Below the pieces are notes generated by a model. That model was given only the letters and a program-made list of their open reading frames with translations. It made no database searches and was not told the DNA's origin. Of a stretch of DNA of 64,000 nucleotides, positions 8,752 to 17,572 are shown in pieces. The position numbers and the translations under genes were made by a program. The stretch spans positions 62,001-126,000 of the forward strand of contig NZ_LMGT01000005.1 in assembly GCF_001427825.1 (NCBI RefSeq), in the 5' to 3' direction. Numbering within the stretch: the first letter of the stretch is position 1; each line of letters starts with the position of its first letter. Origin of the DNA: Brevundimonas sp. Root608. Lineage in GTDB: Bacteria > Pseudomonadota > Alphaproteobacteria > Caulobacterales > Caulobacteraceae.

Positions 8752-8790
8752 GAAAAAGCCCCGGTCCGAAAGGCCCGGGGCTTTTTCAAT
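8752..8790 (+). terminator. Intrinsic terminator after the 51-aa gene
   Basis: A perfect 13-bp inverted repeat (8752-8764 with 8775-8787), loop of ten bases, GC-rich core and a run of five T on the right arm. It also has A residues on the left arm, so it could act on both strands, but only the plus-strand gene ending at 8734 is close enough. Confidence 0.9.
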
Positions 8791-8861
8791 TCTTCTGTCG
8801 CGCGAGTGATACGCGCGCCGGAATGAAATCCGTGCCAGTCTTCTGTCGGAGGGGCGCGCAT

Positions 8862-9194
8862 ATGCTGAAGCTTGAGGCGACGCTGGTCGCGACCACGGCC
8901 GTCCGGCCGTCGCGAGACGGCTGGTCGCCGGATCGCGGGGTCGACTTCGTCGTCTGGACGCCGATGCAGCAGACGATCGCCGCCACGTCCGCCGCGCCGG
9001 CGCCGATCGTGACGCCGGAGCGGGCGAGTTTCCTCGAAGCCGACGACATTCTGCCCCCTGGAATGGCGGTCGTCCGGCGCTATGTCAGCCTCGCCGCCCA
9101 GGCGGCCGAAGCCGAAGCCGCGGCCAGGGAGAACGCCGACCTTCCCCTGACCCGGGCCTGGTCGTCGGTGGCGCGCAAGGTCCCCCGCTGCTGA
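8862..9194 (+). CDS. Hypothetical protein, 110 aa
   Basis: A 110-residue protein starting with MLKLEATLVATTAV. The ATG at 8862 follows a GGAGGGG stretch at good spacing; an earlier in-frame ATG at 8823 lacks one. The protein is Ala/Val-rich, with an Asp-Phe-Val-Val-Trp strand near residue 29 and an Ala/Glu helix (AAQAAEAEAAARENA) near residue 80. It has no signal peptide or membrane segment. I do not recognise a family. The minus strand is also open here but has no plausible start signal. Confidence 0.55.
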   Translation: MLKLEATLVATTAVRPSRDGWSPDRGVDFVVWTPMQQTIAATSAAPAPIVTPERASFLEADDILPPGMAVVRRYVSLAAQAAEAEAAARENADLPLTRAWSSVARKVPRC

Positions 9195-9231
9195 CGTTGC
9201 GGCGGGGCCGCGGTTGCGGCACAGCGGAGCC

Positions 9232-10029
9232 ATGACCCTGATCCGTCGAGAACGCCGCGCGCACATCGAAATCTGGACGCTGGACCGGCCCGACCGGCTG
9301 AACGCCCTGCCCGACCTCGAGGACGGCGAAGCCTTCGCCGCCGCCTGCGAGGCGGTGAACGCGGACCCGGCGGTGCGCTGCGTGGTGCTGACCGGGGCCG
9401 GGCGCGCGTTTTCGGCGGGGGGCGACCTGAAGGCGATGAAGGACCGGCGAGACCTGTTCGCCGGCTCAGGCGCGGATATCCGCGAACGCTACCGCCGCGT
9501 GGTGCACCGGATCGTGCGGTCGCTGTACGGGCTTGAGGTTCCGCTGGTCGCGGCGATCAACGGTCCGGCCATGGGGCTGGGCTGCGACATCGCGGGGCTG
9601 GCCGACATCCGCATCGCCTCGGAGACGGCGACCTTCGGCGTGCCCTTCCTGAAGCTGGGCATATTGCCGGGCGACGGCGGGGCCTGGCTGATGCCGCGCA
9701 ACATCGGCTATGCGCGCGCCGCCGAGATGCTGTTCACCGCCCGGGTGCTGGACGCGCGGACGGCGATGGAATGGGGGCTGGTCAGCCGGGTGGTCGCGCC
9801 GTACCGGCTGATGGACGAGGCCATGGCGACCGCCGGGGAGATCGCCGCCCGCGCCCCCCAGGCCCTGCGCATGACCAAGGCCCTGCTGCGCCAGGGCCGC
9901 GACGCGACTTTCGACCAGATCCTGGAGATGACGGCGTCGATGCAGGCGCTGGCGCACCTCGGCGACGATCACCTGGAAGGGGTCACGGCGGCGCTGGAGA
10001 AGCGGCCGGCGGATTTCACCGGCCGCTAG
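9232..10029 (+). CDS. Crotonase (enoyl-CoA hydratase/isomerase) family protein
   Basis: A 265-residue crotonase-fold enzyme. The oxyanion-hole loops are clear: GAGRAFSAGGDLKAM (about residues 55-69) and NGPAMGLGCDIAGLADIRIA (110-129). The two catalytic Glu positions of classical enoyl-CoA hydratase read Asp119 and Phe139, while an Asp (148) is present in LPGDGGAWLMPR. It is therefore more likely an isomerase or another acyl-CoA enzyme than a standard hydratase. The ATG at 9232 is preferred over a TTG at 9214. It stands alone, convergent with the ABC-exporter operon. Confidence 0.88.
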   Translation: MTLIRRERRAHIEIWTLDRPDRLNALPDLEDGEAFAAACEAVNADPAVRCVVLTGAGRAFSAGGDLKAMKDRRDLFAGSGADIRERYRRVVHRIVRSLYGLEVPLVAAINGPAMGLGCDIAGLADIRIASETATFGVPFLKLGILPGDGGAWLMPRNIGYARAAEMLFTARVLDARTAMEWGLVSRVVAPYRLMDEAMATAGEIAARAPQALRMTKALLRQGRDATFDQILEMTASMQALAHLGDDHLEGVTAALEKRPADFTGR

Positions 10030-10038
10030 CTCAAGGGA

Positions 10039-11058
10039 TCAGCCCGCCGCCGCGGGGGCGCGCATGGCGCGGGCGGCGGGGACGCCGGCGGCGACGGCGC
10101 GCGGGGCGCCGGCGGTCTGCCCGGGCTTCATGAATTTGACCAGCACGCGCTGGCCGATCAGCAGGGGCGCGTCTCCGGCGGTGACCACCACCTCGACCAC
10201 CCGCTCGTCCGAGCGTTGCGAGGGGTCGTCCGAGGCCAGCTTGCGGGCGCCGAAGACGGCGGCGCGGCGCAGGACGGCGCCGACATAGACCTTGGACGGA
10301 TCGCCCTCGGGGGTGATCTCGACAGCCTGGCCGGGGGTGATGTTGGGGATGTCGCTCTCGACGATCTCGGCGCGGGCGATGCGGGGCGCATCAGGCTCAA
10401 GGTCGAACATGTTGGATACGTTCAGGGTCGAGGCGCCGGCGCCGGGGTTGGCGTAGCGGCGCACGATGCGGCCCGACTGGGGCGCACGGATCACCGTCAG
10501 CTCGACATTGTAGGCGGCCTGGTCGCGGCGGGCGCGGGCGGTCTGGACCGCCGCCTGCTGCGAGCCGAGCCGGGCCTGGGCCTGGGCGATGGCGTCGCGC
10601 GCCGCATCCATGCGCGAGGCGGCGACGAAGTTGGAGTCGACCAGCCGGGCGAGGCGGTCGTGCTCGCGCTGGGCGGTGCGGATGTCGACCTGGATCAGAC
10701 GCAGCTGGCTCTCGGCCTGGGCCACGTCGGCGTTGGCGCTCTGCAGGGCCAGGCGCGGCTCTTCGTCTTCCTGACGGGCGAGGATCTGGCCGGCGACGAC
10801 GCGGTCGCCTTCCTGCACCAGCACTTCACGGACGACGCCGCCGCGGCGGGCCGCGATCTGGATGATGCCGCCCTCGACATCGACCTTGCCGTTGGCGATG
10901 GCCGCATAGGGGCTTTCGACCTTCTTCTGGGCGTTGGCCTTCTCTTCCTCGGCCTTCTTCGCCCTGCTCGCGCCCTGCATGACGTTGAAGCCGACAACGA
11001 GCACGACGATCAGCACCAGACCGATCCAGAGCCATTTGTTCTTGAGGAAGGCGGGCAT
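10039..11058 (-). CDS. HlyD-family membrane fusion protein of ABC exporter
   Basis: A 339-residue periplasmic adaptor. One N-terminal membrane segment (residues 8-25, WLWIGLVLIVVLVVGFNVM) is followed by a biotinyl-lipoyl-like half (GGVVREVLVQEGDRVVAGQILA), a coiled-coil hairpin (about 85-190) and the returning half (VIRAPQSGRIVRRYANPGAG). This layout matches DevB/HlyD/MacA-type adaptors that link an inner-membrane ABC transporter to an outer-membrane channel. It is the last gene of a three-gene operon with the ATPase and permease and starts 20 bases after the ATPase gene. No outer-membrane factor gene is nearby, so a shared TolC is likely. Confidence 0.9.
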   Translation of the reverse strand: MPAFLKNKWLWIGLVLIVVLVVGFNVMQGASRAKKAEEEKANAQKKVESPYAAIANGKVDVEGGIIQIAARRGGVVREVLVQEGDRVVAGQILARQEDEEPRLALQSANADVAQAESQLRLIQVDIRTAQREHDRLARLVDSNFVAASRMDAARDAIAQAQARLGSQQAAVQTARARRDQAAYNVELTVIRAPQSGRIVRRYANPGAGASTLNVSNMFDLEPDAPRIARAEIVESDIPNITPGQAVEITPEGDPSKVYVGAVLRRAAVFGARKLASDDPSQRSDERVVEVVVTAGDAPLLIGQRVLVKFMKPGQTAGAPRAVAAGVPAARAMRAPAAAG

Positions 11059-11078
11059 GTCGATGGTCCTTGGGGTCG

Positions 11079-11831
11079 TCAGTGCGAGGCCAGGGTGGCG
11101 TCGGGATTGGGGATGCGGCGTTGGTCGTCGATGATGACGCCGTCTTCGATCTTGATGACGCGGTCGGCCCATTCCTCGAGGCGCGGGTCGTGGGTCACGC
11201 AGATCACGGCGGCGCCGTGTTCGGTGGCGGCGCGGCGCAGCAGGCGGATGACCACCTGGCCGTTCTCGCCGTCCAGCGCCGATGTCGGTTCATCGGCGAA
11301 CAGGATCTGGGGGTTCTTGGCCAGGCAGCGGGCGATGGCGACGCGCTGCTTCTCGCCGCCGGACAGGGCCGAAGGCCTCTGGTGCAGGCGCGGGCCAAGG
11401 CCGACCTCCTCCAGCGTCGCGGTCGCCTGGCGTTTGGCGTCGCCCTTGGACAGGCCCTGGAATTTCAGCACCACCTCGACCTGCTGCAGGGCCGTCAGGG
11501 CGGGGAACAGGTTGAAGCCCTGGAAGATGAAGCCGCAGTTGTCGAGGCGGAAGCGGTCGATCCGCCCGGCGGAGAGTTTCCACAGGTCGTCGATGTCGAG
11601 CGTGTCGACGCGACCGGCCTCGGGCCGAAGCAGGCCGGACAGGGCGGCGATCAGGGTCGACTTGCCCGAGCCCGACGGGCCCATGACCATGGTCAGGTCC
11701 CCGTGGCGGGCGTCGAAATCCACGCCCTTCAGCACCTCGACGAAGCCCTTGCCGGACTTGAAGCGCTTGACCAGGCCCCGGGCCTCGATGGCGAAGTCGC
11801 CGTGCTTGCCGTGCGTTCGGGTCTTGCTCAT
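11079..11831 (-). CDS. ABC transporter ATP-binding protein (LolD/MacB/DevA type)
   Basis: A 250-residue ATPase with Walker A GPSGSGKST, Q-loop GFIFQGFNL, signature LSGGEKQR, Walker B ILFADEPTSALD and switch His in VTHDPR. The sequence resembles the LolD/MacB/DevA group, which pair with FtsX-type permeases and often move lipids, lipoproteins or peptides. Its start overlaps the permease stop by four bases, showing tight coupling. It powers the exporter made with the permease at 11828-13000 and the adaptor at 10039-11058. Confidence 0.95.
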   Translation of the reverse strand: MSKTRTHGKHGDFAIEARGLVKRFKSGKGFVEVLKGVDFDARHGDLTMVMGPSGSGKSTLIAALSGLLRPEAGRVDTLDIDDLWKLSAGRIDRFRLDNCGFIFQGFNLFPALTALQQVEVVLKFQGLSKGDAKRQATATLEEVGLGPRLHQRPSALSGGEKQRVAIARCLAKNPQILFADEPTSALDGENGQVVIRLLRRAATEHGAAVICVTHDPRLEEWADRVIKIEDGVIIDDQRRIPNPDATLASH

Positions 11832-13000
11832 CGCAGCAGGTCCGCCGGCTGGCTGTTCTTGAGGATGCCGAGGGACAGCAGGCCCGACAGCATGGCGATG
11901 ACGACGAGCCCGCCGCCGACGACGACCAGCAGGATGGGCGGCAGGGCGATGATGACGGCATTGGCCGCCGCCAGCATCTGCACCAGCAGGGTCAGGCCGA
12001 TGGCGGCGCCGACGCCGACGAGGCCGACCCAGAAGCTGAGCTCCATGACGATCCGGTTCAGCGATCCCATGCCGACGCCCAGGGCCCGCAGCGAGGCGAA
12101 CTCCTTGATGTTGGCCATGATGGCGCCGCGCAGGGTCTGCCAGGTGATGGCCACGCCGATGATGGTGCCCAGCACCACGCAGCCGCCGATGATGATCACG
12201 AGGATGCCTTCCTCGAACATGGCCGAGGCGTTGGCGTCGGCCAGTTCCTGACGGGTCCAGGCCTTCCACTGACCGTCGCCCTGTTCGTTCAGCTCGACCG
12301 CCACGCGCTCGGCCTGGGCCGGATCGCGCAGCTTGATCATCAGGGGGCCGACGCGGGGTCCGGTGTCGGCCTGGCCCAGCATGCGCAGGGTGTCGCGCGA
12401 CATGACGATGGTGGCCTGCATCATGTTGGGATAGCCGCGGGTGATGCCGACCACGGTCACGGTCTGGCCGTTGTACAGGGCCTTGTCGCCCAGCTTGACG
12501 CCCAGCTTGGCCACGGCCGTCTCGTCGATGGCGACGGTGTAGGGCTGGCGCAGGGCGTCGACCAGTTCCTGCGAATAGTCGGTGGGAATGGTGACCGCGC
12601 CGGGCGTGGTGTCGATGATGCTGGCCTGGACGAATTCCTGCCGCGGGGCGCCCATCTTGGCGCGCTCGGCCTGGGACATGGTCGGGTCGACGTTCTTGAC
12701 CGACTGGAACGAGCCCCCCGCGCCGTCCAGCGGCTGGACCTCGATCACCGCCGGGTTGCGATAGGCGAGGGGAATGAAGCGGCGCGGCACGCCCGAGGGT
12801 CCGCCCATCAGGCTCTTGGCCCCGGGCTGCATGATGATGATGTCGGCGCTGGAACGCTCGATGGTCGCGGTGAAGCCCTTGCCGATGCCGATGAAGACGC
12901 CGGTCATGGCCAGCACCAGCAGGCCCGACAGGGCCAGCGCCATCACGGCGGCCATATAGCGCCGCCACTCATACAGCAGCGTGGAAAGTGCGAGCGACAT
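11828..13000 (-). CDS. ABC transporter permease, FtsX/DevC type
   Basis: A 390-residue permease with the MacB/FtsX topology: one membrane helix near residues 17-38, a large periplasmic domain (about 40-255), then three helices near 262-285, 315-345 and 350-380. The N-terminal half has the DevC-like look (SADIIIMQPGAKSLMGG). It is the first gene of the permease-ATPase-adaptor operon. The 193-base region between it and the divergent S46 peptidase gene must hold promoters for both; nothing more specific is readable there. Cargo is unknown. Confidence 0.92.
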   Translation of the reverse strand: MSLALSTLLYEWRRYMAAVMALALSGLLVLAMTGVFIGIGKGFTATIERSSADIIIMQPGAKSLMGGPSGVPRRFIPLAYRNPAVIEVQPLDGAGGSFQSVKNVDPTMSQAERAKMGAPRQEFVQASIIDTTPGAVTIPTDYSQELVDALRQPYTVAIDETAVAKLGVKLGDKALYNGQTVTVVGITRGYPNMMQATIVMSRDTLRMLGQADTGPRVGPLMIKLRDPAQAERVAVELNEQGDGQWKAWTRQELADANASAMFEEGILVIIIGGCVVLGTIIGVAITWQTLRGAIMANIKEFASLRALGVGMGSLNRIVMELSFWVGLVGVGAAIGLTLLVQMLAAANAVIIALPPILLVVVGGGLVVIAMLSGLLSLGILKNSQPADLLR

Positions 13001-13193
13001 TGGTAAGGACAGACCCCCGAGGCGTTACCGCTATGTGACGACGGTGTTCGCTGGAACCAAGTTAAATCGGGGTAAGGCCACCGGCGTTACGCTTTCGTGA
13101 GGCGGATCGAGAGGCGATGGACGGGATCGGTTCATCGGGTTTAGGTAGCGGCAACAGTCGGCGATCAACGCCGCACTTGGGAGATTTCGCAGA

Positions 13194-15263
13194 ATGCAGC
13201 TTCGTTCGCTTCGCGCCGCCGTCTCGGCGACCGCCTCGATCGCCGCGGTCGCCGGCTTCATGGCCGTCATGGCCGCACCCTCGTCGGCCCGCGCCGATGA
13301 AGGCATGTGGACGTTCGACAATTTCCCGATCCAGACGGTGAACGACAAATACGGCACGCGGATCGACCAGGCGTGGCTGGACCGTGTTCGCAACGCCGCC
13401 GTCCGCATCCAGGGCTGTTCGGCCTCGTTCGTCTCGGACGAGGGGCTGATCCTGACCAACTGGCACTGCGTCGTCGGCTGCGCGCAGGAGCTGTCGTCGC
13501 CCGAGCAGGACTATGTGAAGAACGGCTTCCTGACCGCCAACCGCGAAGAGGAAAAGCGCTGCCCCGGCCAGACCGCCGAGGTTCTGGTCGACATCGTCGA
13601 CGTGACCGACCGGGTGCTGGGCGCCGGGGCCGGACTGGAGGGCGCGGCCTTCAACGCCGCCCGTACGGCCGAGACCAACGCGATCCAGACCGAGGCCTGC
13701 GCCGGCGATCCGAAATTCAGCTGCCAGGTGATCAGCTTCTACCGCGGCGGCCGCTACGCCATGTACAAGTTCCGCAAATACGACGACGTGCGGCTGGTGT
13801 TCGCGCCGGAGAACCAGGCGGCCTTCTTCGGTGGGGACCCCGACAATTTCAACTTCCCGCGCTACGCCCTCGATGCCGGATTCCTGCGCGCCTATGAGGA
13901 CGGCCAGCCGGTCGCGACGCCCAACTTCCTGAAATGGAATCCCAACGCGCCCAAGGAAGGCGACGTGACCTTCGTGGCCGGCAACCCCGGCTCGACCTCG
14001 CGCCTGCTGACCATGAGCCAGCTGGAGCGGCTGCGGGACCAGCAGCTGCCGCTGACCCTGATCCAGAACTCGGAACTGCGCGGCCGCCTGCTGGAATATT
14101 CGCTGACCGGCGACGAGGCCAAGCGTCTGTCGTTCGACCCGATCTTCGGCCTGGAGAACAGCTTCAAGGCCCAGTACGGCCAGCATCAGTCGCTGCTCGA
14201 TCCGGCCTTCCTCGGCGCCCGGCGTGACGCCGAGACGGACCTGCGCGCCCGGGTGGCCGCCGACCCCGCACTGGTGCAGCGGATCGGCGATCCGTGGGGC
14301 GACCTGGAGCGGGTGCAGGCGACGGCCCGCGAGCTGTACCTGCCCTATCGCCAGCTGGAACAGGCCGCCGGCGGCGGCTCGACCCTGTACGCCATGGCCC
14401 GCACCCTGGTGCGCGCCTCGAAGAACACGGCGATGACCGACGCCCAGCGCGCGCGCCTGGTCGCGGCGGTCGGCGCCGAGACGCCGATCGCGACCGACAT
14501 GGAAGAGATCCGCCTGCGTTACTGGCTGTCCAAGACGCGGGAGTATCTGACCGTCGACAATCCGCAGGTTAAGGGTCTGCTGGGCCGCGAAAGCCCCGAA
14601 GGCCTGGCCGACCGGCTGATCGCCAACACCCGGATGGGCGACGCCGCCTTCCGCGCCCAGGCCGCGGCCATGACCACGGCGCAGCTGGCCGAGGCTGATC
14701 CCCTGCTCGCCTTCGTCGTGGCCAATGACGACGCCGCCAAGGCGATCAGCGACCGCTGGGCCGCCGAGGTCAACGCCCCGACCGCCGTCGCCGCGGAGAA
14801 GGTCGCACAGGCCCGGTTCGCGGCCTACGGCACCAATCAGTATCCCGACGCCACCTTCTCGCTGCGCCTGTCCTATGGCCAGGTTGCGGGCTGGACCTAT
14901 CGCGGCGTGACCGTGCCGGCCTTCACCTACATGGGCGGCCTGTATGAGCGGGCCACGGGGGCCGAGCCGTTCAACGCGGCCCAGGCCTTCATCGACAACG
15001 AAAGCCGGGTGAACAAGGAGACGGTGTTCGACTTCACCTCGACCAACGACATCATCGGCGGCAACTCGGGCTCGCCCGTGATCAACGCCGAGGGCGAGGT
15101 GATCGGCGCGGCCTTTGACGGCAACATCCACTCGCTGGGCGGCGCCTATGGCTATGACGGCGAACTGAACCGGACGGTGAGCGTGTCGACCGCGGCCATC
15201 ACCGAGGCGCTGCGCAACATCTATCCGCAGCCGCGCCTGCTGGAAGAGCTGGGCGTGGAGTAA
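13194..15263 (+). CDS. S46 family dipeptidyl peptidase (DPP7-like)
   Basis: A 689-residue secreted serine peptidase. The signal peptide ends near SARADEGMWTF. The S46 catalytic triad is visible: His91 in LTNWHCVVG, Asp227 in NFPRYALDAGF and Ser625 in IGGNSGSPV. The residue 18 positions after the catalytic Ser, which sets P1 preference in this family, is Gly643, the DPP7 state (hydrophobic P1). The enzyme should remove dipeptides from peptide N-termini in the periplasm. A second S46 gene follows after a palindromic repeat region, so the pair probably arose by duplication. Confidence 0.95.
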   Translation: MQLRSLRAAVSATASIAAVAGFMAVMAAPSSARADEGMWTFDNFPIQTVNDKYGTRIDQAWLDRVRNAAVRIQGCSASFVSDEGLILTNWHCVVGCAQELSSPEQDYVKNGFLTANREEEKRCPGQTAEVLVDIVDVTDRVLGAGAGLEGAAFNAARTAETNAIQTEACAGDPKFSCQVISFYRGGRYAMYKFRKYDDVRLVFAPENQAAFFGGDPDNFNFPRYALDAGFLRAYEDGQPVATPNFLKWNPNAPKEGDVTFVAGNPGSTSRLLTMSQLERLRDQQLPLTLIQNSELRGRLLEYSLTGDEAKRLSFDPIFGLENSFKAQYGQHQSLLDPAFLGARRDAETDLRARVAADPALVQRIGDPWGDLERVQATARELYLPYRQLEQAAGGGSTLYAMARTLVRASKNTAMTDAQRARLVAAVGAETPIATDMEEIRLRYWLSKTREYLTVDNPQVKGLLGRESPEGLADRLIANTRMGDAAFRAQAAAMTTAQLAEADPLLAFVVANDDAAKAISDRWAAEVNAPTAVAAEKVAQARFAAYGTNQYPDATFSLRLSYGQVAGWTYRGVTVPAFTYMGGLYERATGAEPFNAAQAFIDNESRVNKETVFDFTSTNDIIGGNSGSPVINAEGEVIGAAFDGNIHSLGGAYGYDGELNRTVSVSTAAITEALRNIYPQPRLLEELGVE

Positions 15264-15267
15264 CGGT

Positions 15268-15320
15268 CCTTCTCCCCTTGCAGGAGAAGGTGTCAGGCGA
15301 AGCCTGACGGATGAGGGGTC
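15268..15320 (+). repeat. Palindromic intergenic repeat unit (REP-like), left copy
   Basis: Two consecutive hairpins: an 8-bp stem at 15268-15290 and a perfect 7-bp stem with GAA loop at 15292-15308, ending in GGATGAGGGG. It lies five bases after the stop codon of the first S46 peptidase. It pairs with the inverted copy at 15389-15474. The same architecture recurs at 32043, 33375 and inside tilS. Confidence 0.85.
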
Positions 15321-15388
15321 GCTCCGGTCTTGCCGGGCGACCCCTTCGTCATTCATGGTCCGGCCGTCCAATCGGGTCCCCTCAGCGC

Positions 15389-15474
15389 GACCCCTCATCC
15401 GACCCGCTGCGCGGGCCACCCGTCGTCGGCTCGCCGTGCGAGCCTCCTCCACCCGCAAGGGGAGAGGACAGGAG
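15389..15474 (-). repeat. Palindromic intergenic repeat unit (REP-like), right inverted copy
   Basis: Inverted, diverged partner of the unit at 15268-15320, starting with the complement of the GGATGAGGGG end (CCCCTCATCC) and containing the hairpin CCCGCTGCGCGGG at 15403-15415. Its outer end reaches to within a few bases of the ribosome binding site (AGGAG) of the second S46 peptidase, so it is part of that gene's leader. Confidence 0.75.
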
Positions 15475-15480
15475 TTTTCG

Positions 15481-17559
15481 ATGCGTCACCTCACCCCCGC
15501 CCTCGCCGCCGCCCTTCTGACCCTCGCCGCCGGCGCCGCCCGCGCCGAGGAAGGCATGTGGACCTTCGACAACTTCCCGATCGCCCGGGCCAACGCGACG
15601 CTGGGCACCAACATCGACCAGGCCTTTCTCGACCGGGTGCGGCTGAGTTCGGTCAAGTTCGGCGGCTGTTCGGCCGGGATCGTCTCGGGCGAGGGCCTGG
15701 TGATGACCAACAACCACTGCGTCGCCACCTGCGTGGCCAATCTGTCGACCCAGGCGGTCAACTACGCCGAGACGGGCTTCACCCCGCGCAGCCGCGAGGA
15801 AGAGCTGAAATGCCCCGGCGGCACGGCGGAAATCCTGACCGACATCAGCGACGTCACCGAGCGGATGCACGCGGCCGGCGCCGGTCTGGAGGGCCAGGCC
15901 TTCACCCGGGCGCGCGACGCAGAAGCGGGACGGATCGAGCAGGAAGCCTGCGGCGCCGCGACCGACAAGCGCTGTCAGGTCGTGAGCCTGTACCGGGGCG
16001 GGCAGTTCAAGCTCTACACCTACAAGAAATACTCCGACGTCCGGCTGGCCTGGGCGCCGGAGGACCGGGCGGCGACGTTCGGCGGCGATCTGGACAATTT
16101 CAGCTTCCCCCGCTTCGCCATCGATGCGGCCTTCATCCGGCTGTACGAGAACGGCGCCCCGGCCGCGACGCCGACCCATTTCAGGTGGAACGCCGACAAG
16201 CCGGTCGAGGGCACGCCGGTGTTCGTCTCGGGCAGTCCCGGCGCGACGCAGCGGCTGCTGACCCAGGAGCAGCTGTTCACCATCCGCGACGTGGTCCTGC
16301 CGATGGACCAGCTATTGGCCTCGGAACTGCGCGGGCGGTTGATCCGGTTCTCGGAAGAGAGCGAGGAGAACGCCTTCATCGCCATGGATCCGATCGTGGG
16401 GCTGGAGAACACCTACAAGCGCGGGCTGGGCCGGATGCGGGCCCTGGTCGATCCCGGCTTCATGGCGACGCGGGCGGCCAATGAGGCGGACTTCCGCGCA
16501 CGCTACGCCGCCCGGTCGGACACGACGGGCGCCGATCCGTGGGCTGAACTGGCGGCCGTCCAGCCGATCATGCGCGAGACCTATGCGGCCATGGCCCTGC
16601 TGGAAGGCGGGACCGGCGCGGGCACGACGCCCGTGGCCGGCGGGTCGCAGCTGTTCAACTGGGCCCGGACCATCGTGCGCGGCGCCCAGGAGCGGGAGAA
16701 GGCCTCGGCCGAGCGCCTGCCCGAGTTCGCCGACAGCCGGCTGGCCGCGGTCCAGTCGGGGCTGTTCGCCGAGCGCCCCGTCTACCCGTCGCTGGAACAG
16801 GTCCGCATGGAATGGTGGCTGTCCAAGACCCGCGAGTGGCTGACCGTGGACAATCCGGCGGTCCGCGGCCTGCTGGGCAGGGAGTCGCCGGAAGCCCTGT
16901 CGGCGCGGCTGGTCAGCGGCACGACCCTGGCCGATCCGGCCGTGCGGCGGGCGCTGTGGGAGGGCGGCCTGGCCGCCGTCGAGGCCTCGGACGATCCCAT
17001 GATCCAGTATCTGCTGTCGATCCAGGACGAGACCCGCGCCGCGCGTTCGGACTGGGAGGCCCGGGTCCAGGCCCCGACCGACCGGGCCTCGGAACGGCTG
17101 GCCGCCGCCCGCTTCGCCGCCTATGGCGACGCCGTCTATCCGGATGCGACCGGCACGCTGCGTCTAACCTACGGCCGGATCGAGGGCACGGACGTTCCCG
17201 GCCAGAGGTTCGGCCCCTTCACCACCTTCAACGGCCTGTGGGACCGGGCGACGGGCGCGGCGCCGTTCGACGTGGCGCCCAAGCTGCTGGCCGCGCGCGA
17301 GCGGATCGACGGCGACACGGTGCTGAACATGGCGGTGTCGTCCGACACCATCGGCGGCTCGTCGGGCTCGCCGGTGGTCAATGCGGCCGGCGAGATCGTC
17401 GGGGCCAATTTCGACTCCACCGTCCTGACCCAGCGCAACGCCTATGGCTATGACCGCAACGTCAACCGGTCAGTGATCGTGACCACCGGCGCCGTGACGG
17501 CGGCGCTGCGGGATGTCTACGGGATGGAACGGCTGGTGGCGGAGCTGGGGGTCGAATAG
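15481..17559 (+). CDS. S46 family dipeptidyl peptidase (DPP11-like)
   Basis: A 692-residue secreted S46 peptidase, clearly paralogous to the one upstream (both begin their mature part with EEGMWTFDNFPI or close to it). The signal peptide is MRHLTPALAAALLTLAAGAA. Catalytic residues are His79 in MTNNHCVAT, Asp215 in FPRFAIDAAF and Ser628 in IGGSSGSPV. The specificity position 18 residues after the Ser is Ser646, a state reported for DPP11 enzymes that prefer acidic P1 residues. The ATG at 15481 is chosen from the AGGAG seven bases upstream and the signal peptide; the frame is open upstream through the repeat. Confidence 0.95.
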   Translation: MRHLTPALAAALLTLAAGAARAEEGMWTFDNFPIARANATLGTNIDQAFLDRVRLSSVKFGGCSAGIVSGEGLVMTNNHCVATCVANLSTQAVNYAETGFTPRSREEELKCPGGTAEILTDISDVTERMHAAGAGLEGQAFTRARDAEAGRIEQEACGAATDKRCQVVSLYRGGQFKLYTYKKYSDVRLAWAPEDRAATFGGDLDNFSFPRFAIDAAFIRLYENGAPAATPTHFRWNADKPVEGTPVFVSGSPGATQRLLTQEQLFTIRDVVLPMDQLLASELRGRLIRFSEESEENAFIAMDPIVGLENTYKRGLGRMRALVDPGFMATRAANEADFRARYAARSDTTGADPWAELAAVQPIMRETYAAMALLEGGTGAGTTPVAGGSQLFNWARTIVRGAQEREKASAERLPEFADSRLAAVQSGLFAERPVYPSLEQVRMEWWLSKTREWLTVDNPAVRGLLGRESPEALSARLVSGTTLADPAVRRALWEGGLAAVEASDDPMIQYLLSIQDETRAARSDWEARVQAPTDRASERLAAARFAAYGDAVYPDATGTLRLTYGRIEGTDVPGQRFGPFTTFNGLWDRATGAAPFDVAPKLLAARERIDGDTVLNMAVSSDTIGGSSGSPVVNAAGEIVGANFDSTVLTQRNAYGYDRNVNRSVIVTTGAVTAALRDVYGMERLVAELGVE

Positions 17560-17572
17560 GTTTCAGGGGCCA

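Noticed and set aside
13060-13085. Possible CtrA site (TTAA-N7-TTAA-like) upstream of the S46 gene
   Set aside because: The second half-site reads TAAG rather than TTAA; one weak match in an intergenic region is not enough.
13062-15458. 798-codon open frame on the minus strand opposite the first S46 peptidase
   Set aside because: It is a GC-driven shadow: no family features, composition dominated by Gly/Arg/Ala/His, and the opposite strand encodes an intact peptidase with catalytic triad.
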